64,000 nucleotides of DNA from Roseicella sp. DB1501 (GTDB taxonomy: Bacteria; Pseudomonadota; Alphaproteobacteria; Acetobacterales; Acetobacteraceae). Numbering within the stretch: the stretch's first letter is position 1; each line of letters begins with the position of its first letter. Shown here one piece after another: positions 1 through 8,777 of the stretch. Location: assembly GCF_013112485.1 (NCBI RefSeq), contig NZ_JABFHG010000011.1, forward strand, positions 149,302 through 213,301, written 5' to 3'. Both the position numbers and the translations under genes were made by a program. The notes beneath the pieces were generated by a model. It searched no databases and was not told the DNA's origin. It was given only the letters and a program-made list of their open reading frames with translations.

Positions 1-296
1 AGACGGCAGCGGGGCTGTCCGGCCTCGGCGACCTGCTGCTGACCGCGACCGGCCCGGCGAGCCGCAACACCTCGCTCGGCATGGCCCTTGGCCGCGGCCG
101 GCGCCTCGCCGAGGTGCTGGCCGAGCGGGCCGGGGTGACGGAGGGGGTCGCCACCGCCCCGGCGATCATCGCCCGGGCGGCGGCGGCCGGCGTCGAGCTG
201 CCGGTCTGCGAGGCGGTGGCGGCGCTGCTGGCGGAGCGGCTGACCCTGGCGGCGGCGGTGGAGCGGCTGCTCTCCCGGCCGCGGCGGGACGAGTAG
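1..296 (+). CDS. gpsA: Glycerol-3-phosphate dehydrogenase [NAD(P)+], C-terminal part
   Basis: Only the last 98 residues are in the window; the reading frame enters from the left edge at base 3. The visible part has the GpsA C-terminal signature: [17 protein letters not shown], then a MALGRG segment and a GVTEGVATA segment, which form the helical substrate-binding domain. The enzyme reduces dihydroxyacetone phosphate to sn-glycerol-3-phosphate in the cytoplasm and so supplies the phospholipid backbone. The N-terminal Rossmann domain lies outside the window. It is followed by a palindromic repeat and a gene on the opposite strand, so it is the last gene of its transcript. Confidence 0.9.
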   Translation, partial: TAAGLSGLGDLLLTATGPASRNTSLGMALGRGRRLAEVLAERAGVTEGVATAPAIIARAAAAGVELPVCEAVAALLAERLTLAAAVERLLSRPRRDE

Positions 297-331
297 GGGC
301 CGGGCGCATCCTATCCGGCCGCATCATGTGC

Positions 332-458
332 GGACCGGTCCTTTGACCAGTCCGGGGCCCCGGACGCGGCCCGCTGGTCGCGCCGCGAAGCGCGCCTGAC
401 GACGCGACGCCGCGAAGGCCCAAGCAGACCGGAGGTCTGCGCCCGGCGTCTGAGGGCC
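332..458 (+). repeat. Dispersed palindromic repeat, family 1, copy A
   Basis: The core is a perfect hairpin, GCAGACC-GGA-GGTCTGC at 424-440, followed by GCCCGGCG. A second near-palindrome, GGACCGGTC...GACCAGTCC, starts at 332. The stem differs from the other copies by a paired A-to-G and T-to-C change that keeps base pairing. It sits between gpsA and the dioxygenase and abuts the dioxygenase stop codon. See copies at 1459, 16711 and 59368. Confidence 0.75.
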
Positions 459-465
459 GTTGAAA

Positions 466-1353
466 CTAAGCCGCCTGCTCCAGCGTCGGGGCCATGTCGG
501 CGACGGTGGTGCGGTGCAGGTCGCGGACCTGGCTGGCATCGTAGCGCCGGGCGCGGTGCATGGTGACGCGGTTGTCCCACATCACCAGGTCATGCGGCCG
601 CCAGACATGCGCATGCACGAACTCCCGCTGCGTCGCATGCTCGGTCAGGTCGCGCAGCAGGGCGCGCGCCTCGGGCACCGGCCAGCCCTGGATCGCCCCG
701 GCATGCGAGGAGAGGAAGAGCGAGAGCCGCCCCGTGCGCGGATGCCGCCGCACCAGGCGCTGCGGCACCGGCGCCCATTTCGCCCGCTCCGCCTCGGTGA
801 AGTCGGTGAAGCCGAGGATGCCGCGCGAATAGATCTGGCTGTGCTCGGTGATCAGGTCGCGCACCAGGGCCTTGGTCTCAGCGTCGAGCGCATCCCAGGC
901 GGCGCGCATGTCGGCGAACTCGGTATTGCCGCCGGCGCCCGGGATGACGCGGGCCGAGAGCAGGGAGTACTTGGCCGGCGTCGCCTTGAAGCTGCTGTCG
1001 CTGTGCCAGAGCATGTTGCCGAGGCTGAACAGCCGCTTGCGGTCGTCCCGCGCCATGACGCTGCCGTCGCGCTGCAGGTTGGAGATGTCGTTCACCTCCA
1101 TCGAGAGGCGACGCTGCTCGCCCTGCACGAGGTCGCCGGTCGCCAGTTCCAGCGGGCCGAAATGCCGCGAGAAGGCGATCTGCTGCGCGTCGTCGATATC
1201 CTGGTCGCGGAAGACCAGCACGCCGTACTGGTCCATCGCCGCCTCGATCGCCACCGCCTCGGCCGGGGTGACGTTGCGGCGGATGTCGATGCCCGCCACC
1301 TCGCCGACGAAATCCGGTCGGGCGGGATTGGCGGGGTGGATCGAGAGGGTCAT
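466..1353 (-). CDS. TauD/TfdA-family Fe(II)/2-oxoglutarate-dependent dioxygenase
   Basis: The 295-residue length is typical for the TauD/TfdA family. The iron-binding facial triad is visible as H117 and D119 (WHSDSSF) and H266 (VTMHRARRY). An arginine in LHRTTV (R281) sits where the family binds the 2-oxoglutarate carboxylate. These enzymes hydroxylate and so cleave sulfonates, phenoxyacetates or similar carboxylates in the cytoplasm. The sequence looks closer to TfdA than to true taurine dioxygenase, and the substrate cannot be read from it. No transporter gene is adjacent. The gene stands alone between inverted copies of a palindromic repeat (332-458 and 1459-1555), which suggests it could have arrived or been rearranged as a unit. 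Confidence 0.85.
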   Translation of the reverse strand: MTLSIHPANPARPDFVGEVAGIDIRRNVTPAEAVAIEAAMDQYGVLVFRDQDIDDAQQIAFSRHFGPLELATGDLVQGEQRRLSMEVNDISNLQRDGSVMARDDRKRLFSLGNMLWHSDSSFKATPAKYSLLSARVIPGAGGNTEFADMRAAWDALDAETKALVRDLITEHSQIYSRGILGFTDFTEAERAKWAPVPQRLVRRHPRTGRLSLFLSSHAGAIQGWPVPEARALLRDLTEHATQREFVHAHVWRPHDLVMWDNRVTMHRARRYDASQVRDLHRTTVADMAPTLEQAA

Positions 1354-1458
1354 GGCTGGGGTTCCCTGGACGCCGGGGACTCTGCCCCGTTCTGCCAGGG
1401 GCCGATCTTAAACCATGCCCGGCGCAACGACCATGGCCGCGCGGCGCCTCGTGCCGAT

Positions 1459-1555
1459 GGCCCTCATATGCCGGGCGCAAACCTCCGGTTTGCTTGGCGT
1501 CGCGCTACTGAGCGCGGGCCTCGTTCGGGCCTCGGGCCGGTCAGGCGACCGGTCC
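1459..1555 (-). repeat. Dispersed palindromic repeat, family 1, copy B (inverted)
   Basis: The core palindrome GCAAACC-TCC-GGTTTGC lies at 1477-1493, preceded by GCCGGGC, and GACCGGTCC follows at 1547-1555. Read on the minus strand it runs parallel to copy A over nearly its full length, with the same order of GGACCGGTC, spacer, CGACGCC, core palindrome and GAGGGCC. It ends just before the methyltransferase stop codon at 1563. Confidence 0.75.
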
Positions 1556-1562
1556 GTTGGTG

Positions 1563-2162
1563 TCATCCCGCCCGCTTGCGGAAGGCGAGCTGCACCCGGT
1601 GCGGCCCGTCCAGGATGTCGATCCGGTTGCGATGGATGTTGGTGAAGGCGTCGATCGCCAGCTTCGGGCTGCGCAGCACGTCCGGATGCGGCCAGAGATA
1701 GTCGTCGCAGAGGATCACGCCGCCCTCGGGCGCCAGGCGGAAGGCCAGGACGAGGTCGGTCAGCACATCCGCCGCCTCGTGCGAGCCGTCGATATAGATC
1801 AGTGCCGGCCCCGGCCCGCCGCGCCCGAGCAGCCGCAGCAGGCCGCTGGCGGAGTCGGTGCGCAGCACCTCCGCTTTCACAGCCTCGCCCGAGGCGGCGA
1901 GATTGGCCTGGAACCGCTCGAACAGCCCGGTCGTCTGCGCCGCGTCGTGCTCGGCGCCGCCGGCGAAGGTGTCGATGCAGGTGACGCGGCTCGCCGGGTG
2001 GCGCAGCAGGTTGGCGAGGAACCAGAGGGTGGAGCGTCCCTCGAAGCTGCCGATCTCGACCACGTGGCGCGCCTCGTCCGGCCGCCAGCCGAGTTCCTCG
2101 AAGAACAGCTTCTCCCAGTAGGGGATATGGCCGCTGAACCAGTCTTCCGTGAAATGCGGCAT
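1563..2162 (-). CDS. Class I SAM-dependent methyltransferase (Methyltransf_24 type)
   Basis: The protein has 199 residues. The SAM-binding motif I is HVVEIGSFEGRST near residue 33, an acidic end of strand 2 follows (VTCIDTF), and a motif with DGSHEAADV near residue 125 is typical of the small Methyltransf_24 group that acts on sugars or small molecules. The strand with ILCDDYLW gives the motif after helix D. The acceptor is unknown. It is transcribed toward the dioxygenase and separated from it by a repeat, so co-transcription is not obvious. A 55-base gap separates it from the endonuclease III homologue upstream. Confidence 0.8.
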   Translation of the reverse strand: MPHFTEDWFSGHIPYWEKLFFEELGWRPDEARHVVEIGSFEGRSTLWFLANLLRHPASRVTCIDTFAGGAEHDAAQTTGLFERFQANLAASGEAVKAEVLRTDSASGLLRLLGRGGPGPALIYIDGSHEAADVLTDLVLAFRLAPEGGVILCDDYLWPHPDVLRSPKLAIDAFTNIHRNRIDILDGPHRVQLAFRKRAG

Positions 2163-2217
2163 CGCCCTCCCTCCGTCGCACCTGCCCTCTCAACGGCAGC
2201 GGCGGCGATGGGATGCC

Positions 2218-2934
2218 TCAGCCGGGGCGCGTCACCCCCACCTGGCGGCATTGCCGCAGCAGGAGGCAGGTGCCGCAGCGCGGCCGCATGCCGGTGCAGA
2301 TGGCCTTGCCGAAGGGCACCAGCCGCTCATTGATCTCGATCCAGTAGCGTTGCGGCAGGAGGGCCGCGAGCGCCTGCATGGTCCGTTCCGGCGTCGTCGT
2401 CGCTACATAGCCCCAGCGGTTCACGATCCGGTGGACATGGATGTCGACCGAGATGGCCGGCCGGCCGAAGCCGACCCCGAGCGTCAGCGCCGCGATCTTC
2501 GGTCCGACGCCGCGCAGCGCCTGCAGCCCCTCCATCGTGTCCGGCACCGCGCCCGCCTCGGCGATCCGGCGGGACAAGGCGAGGATGTCGCGGGCTTTGG
2601 GCTCGGGGAAGGTTGCGCCGGCGAGCAACTCGACCAGCTCCGGCTCGGGGACCGCCGCCATCGCCTCCGGCGTGCGGGCGCGGGCGAAGAGACGGAGGCA
2701 GACGGGGGTGGTGGTCTCGTCGCGGGTCCGGGCCGAGATCAGCGCGGCGACGAGCTGCTCGAAGGGCGTCCCGTGGCCCCGGTCCCGCAACTCGAACATC
2801 GCCGCCTTCGGCAAGCCTGCGGTTGCCTCGCGCAGCAGGCGGAAGACCAGGTCGATGTCGAAGGGATCCTTGTCCGGCCGGTCCGGGACGGCGGGGCGCA
2901 GCGGGTCGGCGGCAGCGGGCAGGGTGCGGGGCAT
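2218..2934 (-). CDS. Endonuclease III-like DNA glycosylase (HhH-GPD, 4Fe-4S)
   Basis: The 238-residue protein carries a helix-hairpin-helix (LRGVGPKIA) with the catalytic lysine K147, the catalytic aspartate D164 (SVDIHVHR), and a C-terminal 4Fe-4S loop with spacing C-x6-C-x2-C-x5-C (C213, C220, C223, C229). All residues for base excision of oxidised pyrimidines and AP-lyase activity are therefore present. It differs from typical Nth in a longer N-terminus and an altered linker (TTPVCLRL), so it may be an Nth paralogue rather than the housekeeping copy. The ATG at 2934 was chosen because the open frame upstream runs into a dispersed repeat. Confidence 0.85.
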   Translation of the reverse strand: MPRTLPAAADPLRPAVPDRPDKDPFDIDLVFRLLREATAGLPKAAMFELRDRGHGTPFEQLVAALISARTRDETTTPVCLRLFARARTPEAMAAVPEPELVELLAGATFPEPKARDILALSRRIAEAGAVPDTMEGLQALRGVGPKIAALTLGVGFGRPAISVDIHVHRIVNRWGYVATTTPERTMQALAALLPQRYWIEINERLVPFGKAICTGMRPRCGTCLLLRQCRQVGVTRPG

Positions 2935-2974
2935 GGCCCCATAACGCCCGGGCGGGGCATGCGTCCGCTCGGCC

Positions 2975-3078
2975 TGGAGCGTGATCGCTTGAGGTGGACT
3001 CACCGAAAAGCGTGCCTCACGCGATCAAGCAACGGCCTGGACCATGATCCGCGACCCTGTGTGAGCGGATCATGGTCC
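2975..3078 (+). repeat. Dispersed repeat, family 3, copy 1, with 14-bp inverted repeat
   Basis: A unit of about 104 bases that recurs in inverted orientation at 59233-59335 with high identity by eye. It contains perfect 14-base arms GGACCATGATCCGC (3039-3052) and their complement (3065-3078) around a 12-base loop. It fills most of the 178-base gap between the endonuclease III homologue and the hybrid kinase. Confidence 0.8.
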
Positions 3079-3112
3079 AGCGCGCCCCGTCCGCCCACTG
3101 CCGGTCCCTCGG

Positions 3113-5504
3113 TCACCCCGGCTGCACGGCCAGGGCCTGGCTTTCCGCCCGCAGGGCCGCGAGGGTGGTTTCGAGCGTCGTAGCCAGCTCGCCGAGACGG
3201 CTGCCGAGCTGCCCGCTGCTCGCCCCCTCCAGGCTGGCGGCCAGGTCGCCGAGCCGCCGGGCGCCGAAATTCCAGGCCGTGCCCTTCAGCCCATGCGCGG
3301 TGAGCCGGTGGTCCCGGCCCTGCTCGGCGGCGCTGCGGAGCGTGACCATGGCCTCCCGGGCATTCCGCCTCGAACTCGGCCAGCAGCCGCTGCCAAGTCT
3401 CGGGCGGGATATGCGTGCAGAGCGAGACCACCCGCTCCTGGTCGAGAAGCTCGGCGGCGGCGGGCGCCACGGCCGGGGGCGCAGCCGGCGCCGGCGCCGC
3501 GCGCGACCCACGGGTCACCGTGGCGATCGTGTCCTTGAGCTGCTCGGCGCGGATCGGCTTGGCCAGGAAGGCCTGCATGCCGGCCTCGCGGCACCGAGTG
3601 CGATGCACCTCGCCCGCATGCGCGGTGAGGGCGACGATCGGCGCCCCGGCGCTGGGACCGCCGCCGGCCCGGATGGCAGCCACCGCGGCGAAGCCGTCCA
3701 TGCGCGGCATCTCGAGATCCATGAGGATCACGTCGAAGCGGTCCGCGCAGGCGGCGACGGCCTCCTCGCCTCCCGCGGCGGTGACCACGCTCATGCCCAG
3801 ATGCTCGAGATGCAGCCTGGCGATCTCACGGTTGATCGGGTGGTCGTCCACCACGAGCACATGCAGCGGCGGCAGGGCACACCCCTCGGTGCCCGGCGCA
3901 GCAGGAGCCGGGGCGGCGGCGCTTACCACCACCTCGCAGGTGAGGCTGAAGCGGAAGCAGCTTCCCTGCCCCTCGGTGCTGGCGACGGTGATCTCGCCGC
4001 CCATGGCCCGGACCAGCCGGCGGCAGATGGCGAGGCCGAGGCCGGTGCCGCCGAAGCGCCGGGCGGTGCCGCTATCGGCCTGCACGAAGGGTTCGAAGAT
4101 GGCGTCGAGCACCGAGGCCGGGATGCCGATGCCGGTATCCTCGACCAGGAATTCCAGCCGCATATGGGAGTGCGGGAGGGTCTCCTGGCAGCGGAGGCTG
4201 ACGCTGACGCTGCCGCAATCGGTGAACTTGATCGCGTTCCCGACCAGGTTCAGCAGGATCTGGCGCAGGTTGGCAGCGTCGCAGAGCACCGCCGCGGGGA
4301 TCCGCGGGTCGATGTGCCAGGCGAGCGTCAGGTCCTTCTGTGCCGCCCGCGAGCGCATCAGCCCGACCACCGCCTCGACGATCCGCGGCAGGTTGACCGG
4401 CAGCCGTTCGGCCGCGACATGCCCGGCCTCGAGCCGCGAGAAGGTGAGGATGTCGTTGAGCAGGCCGAGCAGCGCCTCGGCCGAGTGGCGGGCGAGCTGC
4501 AGCCGCTCCGCTTGGTCCAGGCCCAGCCTGCCGTCGTCGAGCAGGTCCAGCATGCCGAGGATGCCGTTCATGGGCGTCCGCAACTCGTGGCTCACCGTCG
4601 CCAGGAAGCCGTCCTTGGCGCGGTTCGCCAGCTCCGCCGCTTCGCGGGCGTCGTTGAGTTGCCGCTGCAGGGTCTTCATGGCGGAGATATCGGCGAAGGT
4701 GCTGACCACCGTGCCGTCGAGCATCCGCTGCTGCAGCACGCGCAGCCAGGCACCGCCCGGCAGGGGCAGCTCGAAGGGGGCACCGGTGAAGCGCTCGCCC
4801 TCGGCCAGGGTCTGCAGGGCGGCGGCCGCGATCTCCGCCGCCTCCGGCAGGCGCCGCCAGGCCTCGGCATAGAGCGCGGCATGGGTCTTGCCGACCGCCT
4901 CCCCCGGGCTGGTCAGGCCGAAGAGGCGGGCGAAGCGGCCATTCGCCACGCTGATCCGCCCATCCACGCCGAGCACCGTGACGCCATCCCCGTCCTCGGC
5001 GGTGAAGGGCATGACCTCGCGCAGCACGTGGTCGGTCGGATCGGGCGCCGCGGGTGCCGCGGCCTCGGCGGGCGGGGCGATCGGCGTCCAGATCCGCAGG
5101 CGGCCGATGCCTGGCACCGGCTGCGAGGCGACACGCACCCATTGCCCGCGATGCTCGAAGACATAGGGCTGGGTCTGGGTGCGGTGACGGGCGATCCCCT
5201 CGGCCACGCACTGCCCCATCGTGCCGAGCTCCTCCGGCCGCAGCCGGACGGCGTAGAAGCGCCGCAGATTCGCCGCATAGGGCTCGCCGACCGCGACATG
5301 CCCGGCATGCTCGGGGAAGAGCCGCAGGAAGGTCCGGTTCCAGAGCAGCGTCCGGTCCTGGGCGTCGAACAGGCAGAGGCCGATATCGAGGCTGTCGAGG
5401 ATATCCGCCATGACGCGGCAGGATGTCAGGTCGCCCTCCGGCAGGGCTACGTCGCGGGCCGGCTGCGGAGCGGGATGGGCGCCGACCGCGGGGAATGTCT
5501 CCAT
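3113..5504 (-). pseudogene. Hybrid sensor histidine kinase, frameshifted in its Hpt domain
   Basis: The domains in order are a PAS-like sensor (about 30-145), a second PAS (165-275), HisKA with phospho-histidine H306 (VSHELRTP), HATPase_c (NAIKFTD, DTGIGIP, GGTGLGLAI), a receiver with D596 (VILMDLEMP) and K649, then an Hpt domain. No membrane segment is seen, so it is probably cytoplasmic. Near base 3362 the frame breaks. The upstream frame runs through EFEAE and then becomes unrelated low-complexity sequence ending at 3000. Skipping one base restores AREAMVTLRS and the phosphotransfer motif TAHGLKGTAWNFGA, ending at 3113. The kinase core is intact, so phosphorelay to the last His would fail unless this is a sequencing error or programmed slippage. 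The ATG at 5504 precedes the first PAS. Confidence 0.8.
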
Positions 5505-5652
5505 GGCTACTATCTGTCGCCTCGGCCCTGATCCTGGCGACCTATAACGAATGCGACCATAACGGTTCAAGTTTTCGTCAGAAACACTCCAACTTTGGCG
5601 GCGGCGAAACCCGGCAGGTTCGGCAATGCGGCGCAGCGGGCCATCGGCGCGG

Positions 5653-6111
5653 TCAGTGGGAGAGCGGGTCGGGCAGCAGGCCGGGCAGCAGGTCATCCGG
5701 CCGCCGCGCCTCCCGTCGCGACCGCGCCGCCACGGGGCGGTTCGTCGCCGGCCGGTTCGCCGCCTCCTGGCGGAGCCGGATCAGCTCGTCCACCAGCCGG
5801 TCCATGGTCTGCCAGAGCGGCTCGTCGCCCTGCCGCTCGGCCAGGACGAAGCGATGCGCGGCGAGGGTGACGTTCAGCGTGCCGCGCGTGCTCTCCGGCC
5901 GGCGGCTACGCATCTGCACCAGCGCCTTCTCCACCTCCTCGATCGGGACACCGAAGCGGGCGGCGATGGCGGCGGGCGACTCGCCCTGGCGGCGGAGCGC
6001 CCGCGCCTTGGCGGCCTCGCGCGGGTCGAGGGCGATATCGGGCCGCAGCGCCTGGGTGCGCCGCGACATCTCGCCGGATCCGCTGCCGGGCGGCTTGCCC
6101 TTGAACGCCAT
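5653..6111 (-). CDS. Conserved-looking hypothetical protein with HTH-like segment
   Basis: I do not recognise a family for this 152-residue protein. Residues about 33-66 (AKARALRRQGESPAAIAARF, then GVPIEEVEKAL) read like a resolvase/sigma-type helix-turn-helix. The rest is basic and rich in Arg and Ala, with a charged helix LVDELIRLRQEA near the C-terminus. A DNA-binding role is possible but is inference. The ATG at 6111 has GAGCGAGGG upstream. It follows corC by 89 bases on the same strand. Third-position GC matches its neighbours, so there is no sign of recent transfer. Confidence 0.55.
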   Translation of the reverse strand: MAFKGKPPGSGSGEMSRRTQALRPDIALDPREAAKARALRRQGESPAAIAARFGVPIEEVEKALVQMRSRRPESTRGTLNVTLAAHRFVLAERQGDEPLWQTMDRLVDELIRLRQEAANRPATNRPVAARSRREARRPDDLLPGLLPDPLSH

Positions 6112-6200
6112 GCACCCTCGCTCCTCGCCTGGACGGTGAAGCGCGCAGGCGGGAAATCGTTCCCCGCGCTGCTCGTCCTGGGGCTACCCTCCCCCGGGCG

Positions 6201-7121
6201 CTACTCCGCCGCCTGCCGCGTCGGCTGCGCCCCGGGGCGGCGCACGCGCACCCGGCGGATGCGTCGCGGATCGGCCTCCAGCACGCGGAATTCCAGCCCG
6301 GAGGAATGCGAGACCAGCTCCCCCCTGGCCGGGACCCGCCCGGCGAGGGTGAAGACCAGGCCGCCCACCGTGTCGATATCGGCCGCCCGCTCCTCCTCGG
6401 TCAGCAGCGGGCCGAATTTCTGCTCGAAGGCCGCGACCGGCATCCGGGCATCCACCTCGACGGTGCCGTCCGGCTTCTCGACCATCTGCGGCGAGGCATC
6501 CTCGTCATGCTCGTCGGAGATGTCGCCGGTGATGGTCTCGACCAGGTCCTCGATCGTCACCAGCCCGTCGATGCCGCCATACTCGTCCACCACCAGCGCC
6601 ATGTGGATGCGCGCCATGCGCATCTGCAGCAGCAGGTCGAGCACCGGCACCGACGGCACGGTGAAGAGCGGCTTGCGCAGGATGGCCTTGAGGTCGAAGG
6701 CCCCCTCCCGCCCCACCGCGGCGAAGACGTCCTTGATGTGGACCATGCCGACGATCTCGTCGAGCTGGCCGCGATAGACCGGGTAGCGGCTGTGGCCGTC
6801 GCGCTGGATCAGGCGGATCGCCTGCTCGAGCGTGAAATCCTCCGGCATGGCCATGATGTCGGCGCGCGGCACCATGACGTCGTCGGCCGTCTTGTCGCGC
6901 AGCTTGAGCACGTTGCCGAGCAGGGCGCGCTCCTGCGCGCTGAACGCGTCGCGCTCGGCATGGTCCTTGCCCTCGCGGCGCGATTCCTCGCGCTCCTCGA
7001 TGAGCTCCTCCATGCGGTCGCGGACGCTCTCGGCCTCGCGCTTGCGCAGCAGCCCCTGCAACCGCCAGAGCAGGCCCTGGCGGTGCTGGTGCTCGCGGGC
7101 CTCGCCATTGGTCAGGCTCAT
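6201..7121 (-). CDS. corC: CorC/HlyC-type CBS-domain protein
   Basis: The 306-residue protein has a charged helical N-terminus (about 1-65), then the DVMVPRADI signature that opens the CBS pair (about 80-205, with YPVYRGQLDEIVGMVHIKDV and MALVVDEYGGIDGLVTIEDL), then a CorC_HlyC domain (about 215-300, DIDTVGGLVF, GEL). It lacks the DUF21 membrane domain, so this is the short soluble form that bacteria link to magnesium and cobalt efflux or membrane integrity. Its ATG overlaps the ybeY stop as ATGA, which indicates translational coupling. The usual downstream neighbour lnt is absent here. Confidence 0.88.
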   Translation of the reverse strand: MSLTNGEAREHQHRQGLLWRLQGLLRKREAESVRDRMEELIEEREESRREGKDHAERDAFSAQERALLGNVLKLRDKTADDVMVPRADIMAMPEDFTLEQAIRLIQRDGHSRYPVYRGQLDEIVGMVHIKDVFAAVGREGAFDLKAILRKPLFTVPSVPVLDLLLQMRMARIHMALVVDEYGGIDGLVTIEDLVETITGDISDEHDEDASPQMVEKPDGTVEVDARMPVAAFEQKFGPLLTEEERAADIDTVGGLVFTLAGRVPARGELVSHSSGLEFRVLEADPRRIRRVRVRRPGAQPTRQAAE

Positions 7122-7687
7122 GCCATCACCTCGCGCCCGCCATCGGGACGCCAGGGATTGGGCAGCCGCAGCCGGTACATGGCACGCGCCTCGGCCCGCT
7201 CCATGCGGCGGGCCTCGCCGGCGGCGAGATGGTCATGGCCGACGAGGTGCAGCGCGCCATGCGCCACCAGATGCGCGAAATGCGCCTCCGGGCGCCGGCC
7301 GGCCGCCCGCGCCTCCCGCCGGACCACGCCGAAGGCGAGGGCGATGTCACCGAGATGCGGGCCGAGGCCCGGGAAGCTCAGCACGTTGGTGGGCTTGTCC
7401 TTGCCGCGATGCTCGCCGTTCAGGCGCTTCAGCGCGCGGTCATCGGCGAGCAGGACGCTGACGCTGCCCGCCGCCCCGGTCTCCCGCAGCGCCGCGGCCA
7501 CGGCCCGTCGGGCGAGGGTCTCGGCCCGCGGCACCAGGCGCCGCCAAGCCGGCTCGGCCAGCACGACCTCCACCGCCAGCGCCGAGTGGGGCAAGGCCGG
7601 GTGGGGGTCTTCGTCGTCCTGCATGAACCCGGCATCGGCGAGGGAGATCTCCCCCGCCGGGCCGGGTCGTCTACTTCCCGGTTCCAT
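7118..7687 (-). CDS. ybeY: Endoribonuclease YbeY (16S rRNA 3' maturation and quality control)
   Basis: The UPF0054 zinc site H-x3-H-x5-H is intact as HGALHLVGHDH (H143, H147, H153), and the NVLSFP motif typical of YbeY precedes it. YbeY is a single-strand endonuclease that acts with the ribosome in 16S rRNA processing. The ATG at 7687 was chosen because AGAAGGA lies just upstream and the start overlaps the phoH end by 17 bases. A later ATG at 7624 is possible but has no comparable ribosome-binding site. The first 35 residues are less conserved in character than the core. The stop overlaps the corC start. Confidence 0.92.
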   Translation of the reverse strand: MEPGSRRPGPAGEISLADAGFMQDDEDPHPALPHSALAVEVVLAEPAWRRLVPRAETLARRAVAAALRETGAAGSVSVLLADDRALKRLNGEHRGKDKPTNVLSFPGLGPHLGDIALAFGVVRREARAAGRRPEAHFAHLVAHGALHLVGHDHLAAGEARRMERAEARAMYRLRLPNPWRPDGGREVMA

Positions 7688-8777
7688 CCTGATCCTTCTT
7701 CCCCCGACGGCCTGGCGACTCCGCCCCCTGGCCCTCGGTCCGCCCCTGAGCGGCGGCGTCTTCGCGGCCATAGGCCGCGACGATCCGCGCCACCAGCGGG
7801 TGGCGCACGACGTCCCGCTCGTCGAAGCGGGCGGTGCCGATGCCCTGCACCCCGTCCAGGATGCGCAGCGCCTCGGCCAGCCCGCTCCGCTGACCGCCCG
7901 GCAGATCGACCTGGGTCGGATCGCCGGTGATCACCATACGCGTTCCCTCGCCCATGCGGGTGAGGAACATCTTCATCTGCGCCGGCGTGGTGTTCTGCGC
8001 CTCGTCGAGGATCGCGAAGCAATGCGCCAGCGTGCGCCCGCGCATGAAGGCGAGCGGCGCGATCTCGATCTCCCCGGACGCGATGCGGCGGACCACCTGT
8101 TCCGCCGGCAACATGTCGTGCAGCGCGTCATAGAGGGGACGGAGATAGGGGTCCACCTTTTCCTTCATGTCGCCGGGCAGGAAGCCGAGCCGCTCGCCCG
8201 CCTCCACCGCCGGGCGGGAGAGGACAATGCGGTCGACCCGCCCCGCCTGCAGCAGCGCCACGCCCTGCGCCACGGCGAGATAGGTCTTGCCGGTGCCGGC
8301 CGGGCCGACGCCGAAGACCATCTCGTGCCGCGCCAGCAGGTCGATATAGGCCGCCTGGGCAGGGCTGCGCGGCGCGATGGCGGCCTTGCGGGTGCGGATC
8401 TGCGGGATGTCCTGCAACGGCAGGCGCGGATCGTTCTCCGCCTCGCCCTCGGCCATGCGCAGCGCCGCCTCGACATCCGCCACCGACACCCCCTGCCCCT
8501 GCTCCAGCCGTCGCCAGAGCGCCCGCAGCGCGGCCTCGGCCACCTCCGTCCGCTCCGGCGGCCCGGCGATGGTCAGCCGGTTGCCACGGGAGCCAAGCCG
8601 TACCCCGAGCCGCTGCTCGATCCGCGCCAGGTGGCGGTCGTGTTCCCCGTAGAGCAGGGGGAGCAGAGCGTTGTCGTCGAATTGCAGCAGGACGCTGCGC
8701 TGTTCGGGGGTGGAGGGAAGCGGGCGCGGCGGCGCGCCCCTTTCCCCGGGCCGGAGGGCGATGGCGGCGGTGGTCAA
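7671..8777 (-). CDS. phoH: PhoH-like ATPase (PhoL/YbeZ type), TTG start
   Basis: The 368-residue protein has an N-terminal KH-like region (about 30-115), Walker A GPAGTGKT (158-165), Walker [10 protein letters not shown], and the [11 protein letters not shown] and [10 protein letters not shown] motifs of the PhoH family. It probably works with YbeY in RNA metabolism, as the conserved gene pair suggests. No ATG is available before residue 107. The start is the TTG at 8777, which overlaps the miaB stop as TTGA, so translation is probably coupled to miaB. The C-terminal 25 residues are a basic Gly/Lys-rich tail that overlaps the start of ybeY. Confidence 0.92.
   Translation of the reverse strand: MTTAAIALRPGERGAPPRPLPSTPEQRSVLLQFDDNALLPLLYGEHDRHLARIEQRLGVRLGSRGNRLTIAGPPERTEVAEAALRALWRRLEQGQGVSVADVEAALRMAEGEAENDPRLPLQDIPQIRTRKAAIAPRSPAQAAYIDLLARHEMVFGVGPAGTGKTYLAVAQGVALLQAGRVDRIVLSRPAVEAGERLGFLPGDMKEKVDPYLRPLYDALHDMLPAEQVVRRIASGEIEIAPLAFMRGRTLAHCFAILDEAQNTTPAQMKMFLTRMGEGTRMVITGDPTQVDLPGGQRSGLAEALRILDGVQGIGTARFDERDVVRHPLVARIVAAYGREDAAAQGRTEGQGAESPGRRGKKDQDGTGK

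Noticed and set aside
2935..3003. Upstream start (3003) for the endonuclease III homologue
   Set aside because: The added residues are encoded within the family 3 repeat, which is not coding elsewhere.
3000..3112. C-terminal extension of the hybrid kinase into the dispersed repeat
   Set aside because: Follows a frameshift and has no similarity to any domain; the restored frame ends at 3113.
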